Shown here: positions 23,605-31,770 of the stretch, piece after piece
Layout of the letters: each line of letters opens with the position of its first letter
How positions within the stretch are numbered: the first letter of the stretch is position 1
Assembly (NCBI RefSeq): GCF_004343725.1
Contig: NZ_PTQW01000029.1
Location: 1-64,000 of the forward strand
Origin: Treponema sp. J25
GTDB taxonomy: Bacteria > Spirochaetota > Spirochaetia > Treponematales > Breznakiellaceae
Reading direction: 5' to 3'
DNA length: 64,000 bases
The notes under the pieces: generated by a model
Told to the model about the DNA's origin: nothing
The model's input: the letters and a program-made list of their open reading frames with translations, nothing else
Database searches by the model: none
Made by a program: the position numbers and the translations under genes

Positions 23605-25134
23605 ATGTTGAATAAACTTAAAAAGCCCCTCATCGTTTTACCAGAAGATGAAGTTCATTTAAAACCTATCCTGGGGATTCCCCCCAAACAGTATATTCCT
23701 GCAGTATATGGCCTGGGATTACTGGTAGTTCTCTTTTTTCTTCTTGTGTATCCGGGGTTTCGTCATCCCGGAGCCTATCTTCGCCTTTCTTCAGAGCCCT
23801 GGGGAATAGCGGTTCGTATCGATGGGGTATATCAGGGAACCACTCCCTGTACTATCTGGGTAAAAGACGGAACCCACACCCTTACCCTGGTTTCACCCGG
23901 TTTTTCCTCCCAGGAAGACAGCATCACCATAAAGGGACGAAAATTCGCTACCCTTCTTTTTCCTGATTATCGAGATAAACACTATACCCTTACGAAGGGT
24001 AACCAGAACGACATCATGCTTGAGGCCGCCCAACGGTTTACGGAGTGGACCTTTACCGGCGAACCAACCGCTACGTATCAAATTCCCATGGTGCTTTCGG
24101 AAGCGGCGTATCGCAGGGGGACCCTCGAAAAGGATGGTCCTTCTTTTGTATCTTCCCTCTCGATCCTTGAAGCCTGTGTGCCCTTTGTAACCAACGGCGT
24201 ATCGCTACGGGATCTGGGTCGAGCATCGGCCCTGCTCAGTACGGGGGGGCTTGCGCCTTCCCCTCTTTCAGCCATCGCGGCAATCCGCCAGATTCTCACG
24301 TTTCTGGACGGGCACCCCGAAACAGCCATATGGCTTGCGTCGGTACTGCCGAAAGAAACGGCCCCATTCGTGCTGGATTCTTCCTGGTACCGGAGGGTAA
24401 GCGAAAAAGGCACCGAACTTGCAGAAAAAAAAGGGGCCCTTTCTTTTTCTTCTTCCACAAGAACGCTTACCATAGAAGGGATTCGCTTTTTCCTTATACC
24501 GGCGGGAGAAGCTATCTTTACGAGCACCTTCCCCTATCGGTCATCTTTACAGGAGTTCTGGATTGCGGAAAAGGAAATCTCCCGAGAAAGGTGGGAGCAG
24601 TTTATAAAAGAAAATCCCCGCTGGGCAGTAGGACAGCGGGAAACCCTTATACAACAAGGCCTGGTTGGGGAAGCATACCTTGAGTCACCGGAATTTTCGG
24701 GATACCCCGAGGGAGTAGCCCCAGGGATTTCCTGGTATGGGGCAGAGGCCTTCTGCAGTTGGTTAACCACGAAACTTCCCTCATCCCTTCGGGAAAGAGG
24801 AGGATCTCCCCTCGTGGTACGGCTTCCCACAGAAGAAGAATGGGAATATGCAGCCCGATGGAACAGGATATACAAGACCCTCCAAAACATGGAAGGGGGC
24901 CTGTGGGAATGGTGTGGTAATCCCTTTGTCCCCCATGAATATCTTTCGGTTTCTGAGAAGGCCCTGTACCTCCTGGGATCTCCCGAACGGCCCGTACGAG
25001 GAGGATCGTGGGTAAACAAGACAGGTACTGTCCAGATAGAAACGAGAGGGTCCCTTCCCCCTCGGACGTCCAGCTTTTTTGTGGGATTCCGGCCGGTTAT
25101 CGCCGTACCCCGGGGAAATGAGCCCTCCCGTTAA
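23605..25134 (+). CDS. Membrane protein with PEGA and SUMF1/FGE-like domains
   Basis: A 509-residue protein. Short cytoplasmic N-terminus, membrane segment (about 30-52), a PEGA-type beta domain (about 58-112; SSEPWGIAVRIDGVYQGTTP), a helical middle, and a C-terminal SUMF1/formylglycine-enzyme fold (about 290-505; EFWIAEKEISRERWEQF, RLPTEEEWEYAARW, LWEWCGNPF, RGGSW, GFRPV). The active-site cysteine pair of true formylglycine-generating enzymes is not seen, so a structural or binding role outside the membrane is more likely. ATG 23605 coincides with the predicted transcription start. It leads an operon-like group with smpB. Confidence 0.8.
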   Translation: MLNKLKKPLIVLPEDEVHLKPILGIPPKQYIPAVYGLGLLVVLFFLLVYPGFRHPGAYLRLSSEPWGIAVRIDGVYQGTTPCTIWVKDGTHTLTLVSPGFSSQEDSITIKGRKFATLLFPDYRDKHYTLTKGNQNDIMLEAAQRFTEWTFTGEPTATYQIPMVLSEAAYRRGTLEKDGPSFVSSLSILEACVPFVTNGVSLRDLGRASALLSTGGLAPSPLSAIAAIRQILTFLDGHPETAIWLASVLPKETAPFVLDSSWYRRVSEKGTELAEKKGALSFSSSTRTLTIEGIRFFLIPAGEAIFTSTFPYRSSLQEFWIAEKEISRERWEQFIKENPRWAVGQRETLIQQGLVGEAYLESPEFSGYPEGVAPGISWYGAEAFCSWLTTKLPSSLRERGGSPLVVRLPTEEEWEYAARWNRIYKTLQNMEGGLWEWCGNPFVPHEYLSVSEKALYLLGSPERPVRGGSWVNKTGTVQIETRGSLPPRTSSFFVGFRPVIAVPRGNEPSR

Positions 25135-25176
25135 TATGGAAATGCTGGAAAGCAGAAAAAACAGAAGGAATAAGCA

Positions 25177-25638
25177 ATGCAGGAAGGGGTAAAAATAGTC
25201 GCTATAAATCGGAAGGCCCGCCATGATTACACGATAGACGAAACCTATGAGTGCGGGATTGTTCTGGTAGGAAGCGAAATAAAATCGGTACGGGAAGGGA
25301 AAATATCCTTTCCCGACGCGTGGGCTGAGATAGAAAATGGAGAGGTATGGCTACGGAACTGTACGATCGCCGAAAACCCCTATTCCTCGGTGTTCAACCA
25401 TGATCCCAATCGAAAAAAAAAGCTCCTCCTTCACAGAGATGAGATAAAGCGTCTCCAGCGACGGGTAGAAGAAAAGGGGTACACCCTTATTCCGCTCTCT
25501 TTTTACTTGAAAAATGGGAAAGTTAAGGTAGAATTAGGGGTATGTAAAGGGAAAAAAGCGGTAGATAAGCGGGCAGATATCCGAGAACGGGACGTAAAGC
25601 GAGAAATGGAGCGGGAATTCCGCCACAAAGGGGGCTAA
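25177..25638 (+). CDS. smpB: SsrA-binding protein SmpB
   Basis: A 153-residue tmRNA-binding protein for ribosome rescue. Family motifs: INRKARHDYTIDETYECGIVLVGSE, SVREGKISFPDAW, and the C-terminal basic tail KRADIRERDVKREMEREF. Length is normal. AAGGAATA precedes the ATG. The partner tmRNA gene was not found in this window. It lies 42 nt after the PEGA/SUMF1 gene and 1 nt before the next gene. Confidence 0.95.
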   Translation: MQEGVKIVAINRKARHDYTIDETYECGIVLVGSEIKSVREGKISFPDAWAEIENGEVWLRNCTIAENPYSSVFNHDPNRKKKLLLHRDEIKRLQRRVEEKGYTLIPLSFYLKNGKVKVELGVCKGKKAVDKRADIRERDVKREMEREFRHKGG

Positions 25639-25639
25639 C

Positions 25640-26512
25640 ATGAAAGGCCGAATACTTCCTCTTTTTGTATGGATAGTGGGAGGCCTCATGCTTTTTGCGC
25701 AGGAAAATGCATCAAAGCCCATCATGGTTATTCTTCCCTTTTCTGCGGTCACCGAATATCAGGAAGAAACAAAAACCCTGGAGAAACTTATCGCCGCCTA
25801 TGTGATCCAGGAGGGGCAATTCACTCTCGCGCTTCCAGGAGAAACAGGAGAGGTACCAAAAACTCAAGGGGAATCATTGGATTCCCCTTCGGATCGTTCC
25901 CAGTTAGAAAGTCTCTTTTCTGCCCAGTATATTATTACCGGTTCGGTGGGAAAGCTGGGGAATAAAGTGATTCTTACTTTAGAACGGATCAAACTTTCCG
26001 ATGGTCAAAAGATCACTGTTTCTGGCCGATATGCCACCTTTGAGGAATTACTCTCCCATCTTTCTCCCTTACTCGAACAACTCGTATGGATCGAGAAAAA
26101 AGCCTCCCCTTCGGGAAGTGAAACAAAAGAACCTATCACCGAAGAACTGTTAATTGGATCCTGGTGGGGAGATCGGGGTATCGAAATGGTCCGTTTATTC
26201 AGTGGGGGAAAAGGTCAGGCTATTTTAACCTCGGGGGCAAAGATGGAACTTTCCTATTCTATACAGCCCCAGGGAGTTAAGATCTGGCAAAGTTCCCCAA
26301 ACCAGGATCGTTTCTACCATCCCGTGCCCTATAAAGTAGCCCAGCAATTGGTAGACATTGCCCGTCCCATGGAATGGGAATTTACCATCTATGAAGGGGG
26401 TAAACTGAAGGGTATTAAGCGAGCCACCGCAGTTCGTTATGAAGGAGAAACCATTATAGAAGTTATCCACGGATCAGTTCGGGAAGCGGAATGGACAAAA
26501 ATCGGCCGATAG
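25640..26512 (+). CDS. Secreted protein with CsgG/TolB-like N-terminal domain
   Basis: A 290-residue protein with a signal peptide (about 1-20, ending LFAQ). An N-terminal alpha/beta domain follows, of the kind seen in CsgG, TolB and penicillin-binding-protein-activator families: IMVILPFSAVTEYQEETKTLEKLI, then QYIITGSVGKLGNKVILTLERI. The C-terminal 130 residues are predicted beta-rich and unrecognised. It probably acts in the periplasm. It begins 1 nt after the smpB stop and is likely co-transcribed. Exact function unknown. Confidence 0.65.
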   Translation: MKGRILPLFVWIVGGLMLFAQENASKPIMVILPFSAVTEYQEETKTLEKLIAAYVIQEGQFTLALPGETGEVPKTQGESLDSPSDRSQLESLFSAQYIITGSVGKLGNKVILTLERIKLSDGQKITVSGRYATFEELLSHLSPLLEQLVWIEKKASPSGSETKEPITEELLIGSWWGDRGIEMVRLFSGGKGQAILTSGAKMELSYSIQPQGVKIWQSSPNQDRFYHPVPYKVAQQLVDIARPMEWEFTIYEGGKLKGIKRATAVRYEGETIIEVIHGSVREAEWTKIGR

Positions 26513-26534
26513 AAAAAATCAGGGCTCCCAATAA

Positions 26535-26993
26535 TTAGTAGTGGTAAGTCTTTCTTTTTGAGAACCCCCAAGAGAAAAACAAAAGAACAATGAAAGAAAA
26601 AAAGCCCGCCCCGCACGAAAAGAGAAGAATTTGTTCATGAGAAAGAGTGACTGGTGTTTTTATCTGAATAAGAGCACCGATCGGATATGATTCTCCTTGT
26701 AAGGGGCCTTTCCCCTGAATACGAATGAATTTTTCGTTAGGCTTGCCATAGCCAAGGTTCCGTGCATATTCTTGGAGGGTTTCTGGATCATATAACAGGG
26801 AAAGGACCTGTTGCTGCAAAATAGTTCCCTGTGCAGACAGTTCCTCTAAGTTCTTTTCTAGGTTCTTTTTTTGTTCTAAAAGATACTTCATGGCTCTTTC
26901 CCCACTGGGACCCCAGAAATACGAGAGCCCCGTATAGAAACCGATGGTAATCCATATGGCCATGAGGATAGGCATACACAAACGTTGCATCAT
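26535..26993 (-). CDS. FtsB/DivIC-like septum-formation protein with extra C-terminal membrane segment
   Basis: A product of about 152 residues with an N-terminal membrane segment, a coiled coil (LLEQKKNLEKNLEELSAQGT region) and a short distal region with YARNLGYGKPNEKFIRI, similar to the ARxxLGYxxPxE motif of septum initiators (FtsB/DivIC/FtsL type). Unusually it has a second hydrophobic segment at the C-terminus (LLFSCGAGFFSFIVLLFF). The start is uncertain: I chose the ATG at 26993; the frame extends to 27116 with other ATGs and no clear ribosome-binding site. It probably belongs to the divisome at the inner membrane. Confidence 0.6.
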   Translation of the reverse strand: MMQRLCMPILMAIWITIGFYTGLSYFWGPSGERAMKYLLEQKKNLEKNLEELSAQGTILQQQVLSLLYDPETLQEYARNLGYGKPNEKFIRIQGKGPLQGESYPIGALIQIKTPVTLSHEQILLFSCGAGFFSFIVLLFFSWGFSKRKTYHY

Positions 26994-27236
26994 TATGTCT
27001 ATATTAACGGAAAAGAAGGGCTTTTCATGAAGTATTTTATTTTCCATTGACAACACTAAAGCCCATAGGATAGAATTTAGTAGGTAGAAAAAACAAAAGA
27101 CTGTTGTTTTACTCAATAGTTTTTATAAAAAGTGTCGATATTAGGAAGGAAGGCCTATGTGGCAAAATGCGCCAGATAGGGAACGATGAGGATACGGCCC
27201 CGAATCTGTATCCTTACAACGGTATGGGAGTGGGGA

Positions 27237-29465
27237 ATGGCAACGAACAAGGATCCTTCAATATTCGAGGAACGGAGTACTATCGGTTCTATAGATGAGC
27301 TAGATGAATATGGTGTGTGGATTAAAAGCGAACCAAAGGACATAGAAGACATGAAAACATTATCTGGTACCGGGCCAAACGACGAAGGCCAGCTAGAAGA
27401 AGACGTAGAATCTATCAAGAAGGGGGGCAGTTCCCTTTCTGAACACGAGTCTTTGGATGTTTTTGAACCATCTATTCCCGACATAGAAGATCTCCCCGAT
27501 CTTGATATTGATGTAAATGAACCCTTCCCTGAACTGGCAGAAGAGGGATCTCGAGAACAAAACGTAAGCGAAGCTCAGAAAGAATCCGAACTCCCTGAAA
27601 TAGAAGGCCTTTCCTTTGAGGTAGAAGAAATCGAGGGGTTCCCATCCTCTGAGCCACCCGTATCCCGGGAAAAAGAAGTTCCCCCTTCTGAAACTAAAGA
27701 AGCAGAACAAATCCAGAGAGTATTAGAACCCCTCCCCGATATGGATATAGAAGAAAATGTGTCTTTTGAAGAAGTTACCAGTGATGAAAAACAAGATACG
27801 ACGGATGAATCCTTGATGGTTGCTGAAGAAAATACATCAGATTTTACCGAATTATCGATGGAAGATTTCCTGGGAGAAGACTCAGAAACGGGGATTCCTG
27901 CAAGCCCGACCGTAGAAGAAGAGCCTCTCAATATTGATCTGGAATTCACCGACGAAACCGAGGGTGTTGAAACCGTAAGCATTGATTCGGTGTCATCCCT
28001 TGCTTCCCCCGTGGTTTCGGATACTACTGCGGACCTCCAATTAGAAACCGTTTCCGACTTTGATGATTTACTGAGCGATTTGCAAAAGGAAGAAAGCTCA
28101 GAGAAGGAAGAACCCGTTCTTCCCTCCGCCACACCAGAAGTTCCTTCTGCGGCTGCAAAAGGAGATACAGAGGAGAAACACAAGGGAATTTTCTCAGAAG
28201 AACTCCCAAAAGAGCATGAAGCAAGCGGCCTAGTACAAAGAGCAGAAGAGGTATCCAGTAAAGGTGAAGGATCGGATCTTTCGACCCAATTGCTGATGAA
28301 AATAGCTGAGGAAATAGCTTCCATAAAAAACGAACTTGCCACCCTGAAAGAAGAGCTCTCCCATTTTAAAGGGTCCTCTGAATCCCATCATGAAGAAAAA
28401 GAAAAGGAGCCAGGGCCCCGGGGTTTCTTTGAAGAAGAAGAGGACGAAAAGATTGCCCTTACCGGTGATGAATTAGATAACATATTGAATACCGCCGAGT
28501 TTACCGAAGAAACAGGCAGCGGTATACCAGAAAGCGATCTTCTTGAGGAAACCGAACAATCCCAAGAGGTTCTCTTTGAAGAAAAAGAAAACCTTAAAGA
28601 AGAAAATACAGAAACAACGGGCATCGGAGAAGAACCCTTCTCAGGGTCTTCCCTTTCAGAACCTTCCGCCTTTGAAAAAATAGAAAGCGAAGAATTAGTA
28701 ACCGACGATGAAATCAAAAATCTCATGGAAGAGGGGGTTACCCCATTAAGCAGCCCGCCGGAAGACACGAGTTACTTAGAAGAAGATCTGGTCTCCAGTG
28801 AGCCCCTCTTTGAAGAATCCCTCCCAGACATAGAAATGGGGGATATCGTTCTAGAAGAACCTCCTTTGGAAGAGCCGGCTATCGAGTCGATTAAACTGGA
28901 GTTAGAAGAAGGTGAAAAAGAGGCTTCCGTAGTTGATGAGTTTGCAGCCCCCGAAGAATTGGTAGAAGAGGAAAATCTACAGGAAATAAAACTTCATGAT
29001 GAAATCCTGGATGAAGCAAATTCGTTTGATCTAGAAGAACTTGGCTCAGAAATTCCTGTATCAGAAGAATCCTTTGCAGAGGTGGTACCTGAAAATTTTG
29101 TGGTAGCCTCAGAAGAAGAGCCATCTACCGCTAGCTCATCTCTTTCAACAATAGAAGAAGCACAGCCCCTTCCTGAACTCGAAAATCTTGAGATAGAAGA
29201 AGACATTCTTACGGAAACAGAAATTTCAGAACCCGAAATAGAAGAACAAGAAAGCCCCAGAGAAACGGTCACTTCCGCCACCACGTCTGGTGCTCCTTCG
29301 GTGACAACCAACCTTCCCCCGGATTTAACCGAAGAAATCAAGGCAGTCCTTTCCTATATGGACCAGTTGCTTGAGTCTTTGCCCGAAGAAAAGATAGAAG
29401 AGTTTGCCCGATCTGAATATTTTGTGACCTATAAGAAACTCTTCGAAGAACTGGGATTAGTGTAA
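27237..29465 (+). CDS. Very acidic low-complexity protein, first gene of Maf operon
   Basis: A 742-residue protein dominated by glutamate, aspartate, serine and proline, with degenerate EEPLxE-type stretches and no membrane segment or enzyme motif. A short coil (about 360-377, IASIKNELATLKEELSHF) interrupts it. The last 45 residues look folded (PDLTEEIKAVLSYMDQLLESL to KKLFEELGLV). I recognise no family. The start is ATG 27237 behind GGGAGTGGGG; an upstream start at 27186 is less likely. It overlaps the next gene by one base (TAATG) and heads an operon with two flagellin-modification-type Maf proteins, so a motility or envelope scaffold role is possible. That is inference. Confidence 0.65.
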   Translation: MATNKDPSIFEERSTIGSIDELDEYGVWIKSEPKDIEDMKTLSGTGPNDEGQLEEDVESIKKGGSSLSEHESLDVFEPSIPDIEDLPDLDIDVNEPFPELAEEGSREQNVSEAQKESELPEIEGLSFEVEEIEGFPSSEPPVSREKEVPPSETKEAEQIQRVLEPLPDMDIEENVSFEEVTSDEKQDTTDESLMVAEENTSDFTELSMEDFLGEDSETGIPASPTVEEEPLNIDLEFTDETEGVETVSIDSVSSLASPVVSDTTADLQLETVSDFDDLLSDLQKEESSEKEEPVLPSATPEVPSAAAKGDTEEKHKGIFSEELPKEHEASGLVQRAEEVSSKGEGSDLSTQLLMKIAEEIASIKNELATLKEELSHFKGSSESHHEEKEKEPGPRGFFEEEEDEKIALTGDELDNILNTAEFTEETGSGIPESDLLEETEQSQEVLFEEKENLKEENTETTGIGEEPFSGSSLSEPSAFEKIESEELVTDDEIKNLMEEGVTPLSSPPEDTSYLEEDLVSSEPLFEESLPDIEMGDIVLEEPPLEEPAIESIKLELEEGEKEASVVDEFAAPEELVEEENLQEIKLHDEILDEANSFDLEELGSEIPVSEESFAEVVPENFVVASEEEPSTASSSLSTIEEAQPLPELENLEIEEDILTETEISEPEIEEQESPRETVTSATTSGAPSVTTNLPPDLTEEIKAVLSYMDQLLESLPEEKIEEFARSEYFVTYKKLFEELGLV

Positions 29466-30325
29466 TGGGACTCTTGCAACGGATCCAAAAAATCACGAGT
29501 GAGGAAGGGGTTTTACGTGATCCGATCGCAGAACAGTTAGTTGTCCGGATAGAGCGCCTTGGAGAAAAAAAGGAAGATCTCTATACGGTTCTTTCTCTTT
29601 TGAAGACCTATACTCCCTTTCTTTTTGCGGTGGTAGGAGTATGGGATCCAGAAAAAGAAGCGGTGCATATCCTTACCTCTGCAGGTATTGGAGAATTATC
29701 CGAATCCTTTACGAAAAAAATTTCTCAGCATAAGGAACATCTTATCTCAGGGAACTCTTTCATCGTTCTTGGTAGAGGACATGAATGGGGATTAGATACG
29801 GATCTTGCCAACGCCGCCTTATGGGGATATAGCCTGGGCACGTGGGAACAAAGGATTATCTTTTTTTGTATTGGAACCGAACAAAACGATATCCTGTATC
29901 TAGAATCCCTGGGGAATATTCTCCCCCGGATAGCTGAAAAATTTATTTCTTTTGTAAGAAAAACTTTTTCAGAAAATTCAGCAGGGGAATTCTCAGAAGG
30001 AAATAAACAAAACCAACAAAAAGGAGAAGATAATTCGCTCCTTCCTCTAATTGATCAGTTATTTCCTCAAGATATTCCCAATAGTAATGGTTTTTATTTT
30101 TTTAAAATAAAAGAACTTACAGAAAGCCAAGCCCAACAAACAAGAGAAGTGACCTCCTCCTTGGGCATGATGGTACCCCTTACCGAAGACTCCTGGGCTT
30201 TGATTTGTGAGGGCAACCTTGATGGGAGCCTGATACACCATCACCTGGAACGGATACTGCAGCATCCGCTGGAGGGGCCTGTTCGAGTGACATCCAGACA
30301 GGAGGCTCTGAGCGCCCTCTCATGA
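29465..30325 (+). CDS. Unrecognised cytoplasmic protein in Maf operon
   Basis: A 286-residue soluble protein with no signal peptide. The N-terminal 170 residues have a mixed alpha/beta pattern that could be GAF-like (LKTYTPFLFAVVGVWDPEKE, then FCIGTEQNDILYLESLGNIL). A lysine/glutamine-rich linker (about 178-192) leads to a second alpha/beta region. No catalytic motif is recognisable. It starts on the stop of the acidic-protein gene (TAATG) and overlaps the following Maf gene by 4 nt, so the three are translationally coupled. Confidence 0.6.
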   Translation: MGLLQRIQKITSEEGVLRDPIAEQLVVRIERLGEKKEDLYTVLSLLKTYTPFLFAVVGVWDPEKEAVHILTSAGIGELSESFTKKISQHKEHLISGNSFIVLGRGHEWGLDTDLANAALWGYSLGTWEQRIIFFCIGTEQNDILYLESLGNILPRIAEKFISFVRKTFSENSAGEFSEGNKQNQQKGEDNSLLPLIDQLFPQDIPNSNGFYFFKIKELTESQAQQTREVTSSLGMMVPLTEDSWALICEGNLDGSLIHHHLERILQHPLEGPVRVTSRQEALSALS

Positions 30326-31770
30326 CCGAAGAGCTTCGCCCTACTCGAGGAGGCGCTCTCAGCCTGGTAGTAAACGGACAGTGCCTTCATTCTCTGTATG
30401 ATCCAGTAAAAGAGGCCTTCAGGTTTCTTCATTCGCTCCACCTTCCTGCACATACGGGTAATGAAATTCTTATCGTCCTCGAACCAGGCCTTGGGTACCT
30501 GATACAAGCCCTTATCGAAGAAAAAGCAAATCCCTCCATCATCATCATCCATGTAAGCCCCTTTTGCAAAGAGCACGATCCTTACAGCTCCGTGTATCCG
30601 GCGTGGTCCCCCCGTCAAGAAGAAGGACTGTTTTCTTTTTTAGAACACCATATCCCGGAAGGAAGCACCCTACGTCTTATTGAGTGGCCCCCGGCGGAAA
30701 AAGCCTATGGATCGTCGTATCGAACAATTAAACAAACTATCCTTAATTTTATACACCAGGAAGAGGCTAACACCCGAACCGTTCAGAACTTCGGAAAACG
30801 ATGGTTAAGAAATTTTCTTATTAACCTACGGCAGCTCACCGTCCCCCTCTGGTTTGAGCAGGGAGATCAACCACTTATTATTTGTGGCGCAGGACCTTCC
30901 CTGGAAGACACGGTGCCCCTCATCCAGAAGGCCCTTACAGAAGGCAATTGCGGCCTCCTTTCGGTTTCTTCTGCGACCGCCGCTCTCACCGCCCATCGGC
31001 TATATCCTTCCCTGGTTCTTACCACCGACGGAGGTTTCTGGGCCCGTTACCACGGGTTCGAAGTAAGGCGGTCTACCGCCTGTCCCCTCTGTATCTACCT
31101 GGGAGCCCAGGTTCCCACCCCCCTCAGTGAGCGGCCCTGGCTCCTCTGTACCGATGGATCTCTCTGGCAGGGGCAGTTTCTACGGGTCCTTAACCTTCCC
31201 TTTCTTCATCTTCCTCAACGGGGAACCGTAAGCGCCACCGCCCTTGATGTTGCCCTGGAGCTAACCAGAGGCTCCCTCTACATTACGGGCTTCGACATGG
31301 GGTTCCGGGACATGCAAAGCCATGCCCGCCCCTATAGTCTGGACAGGTTGTTGGAAATAAACCAGAATCGCTGCCAGCCCTACTATAGTTCCCAATGGGA
31401 ACGGACAAAAATGTTACAACAGGGAGAGGCCTTCCAGGTATACGCTTCCTGGTTCAGGGAACATCTGGTTCAGTATCCGGCCCGGCTAAATTATTTTGGT
31501 TCGCAGAGCCCTTCCCACCTTACTCATCTTCCCAGTGTAACCCAGGTAGAAGGAACTGCTACCTCTCCTACCCGCTGGTATCGCGTTCCCTGGAAGCCCC
31601 CTTCTTCTAGTAAAGAAATACTCGCTATCTTTGATATGATTATCCACGATGGCTCAACGGGAACATACGTTCAAAGGGAGTTGCAAAAACTACTGGGGCT
31701 TCCTCAGGATGAAAGGCCCCATATACTTATTAAAGAGCTCCTCCAATTAATAGGAAAATACTATGAATGA
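30322..31770 (+). CDS. Motility-associated factor (Maf/DUF115) glycosyltransferase-like protein, copy 1
   Basis: A 482-residue protein of the DUF115 (MptE-like) Maf family. The conserved core shows IICGAGPSLEDTVPLIQKA (about 191-209), then LVLTTDGGFWARYHG and LYITGFDMGFRD. Maf proteins transfer nonulosonic acids such as pseudaminic acid to flagellins, or are needed for flagellar assembly, in several bacteria. In treponemes their role is less defined. It overlaps both neighbours by 4-8 nt. Confidence 0.8.
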   Translation: MTEELRPTRGGALSLVVNGQCLHSLYDPVKEAFRFLHSLHLPAHTGNEILIVLEPGLGYLIQALIEEKANPSIIIIHVSPFCKEHDPYSSVYPAWSPRQEEGLFSFLEHHIPEGSTLRLIEWPPAEKAYGSSYRTIKQTILNFIHQEEANTRTVQNFGKRWLRNFLINLRQLTVPLWFEQGDQPLIICGAGPSLEDTVPLIQKALTEGNCGLLSVSSATAALTAHRLYPSLVLTTDGGFWARYHGFEVRRSTACPLCIYLGAQVPTPLSERPWLLCTDGSLWQGQFLRVLNLPFLHLPQRGTVSATALDVALELTRGSLYITGFDMGFRDMQSHARPYSLDRLLEINQNRCQPYYSSQWERTKMLQQGEAFQVYASWFREHLVQYPARLNYFGSQSPSHLTHLPSVTQVEGTATSPTRWYRVPWKPPSSSKEILAIFDMIIHDGSTGTYVQRELQKLLGLPQDERPHILIKELLQLIGKYYE

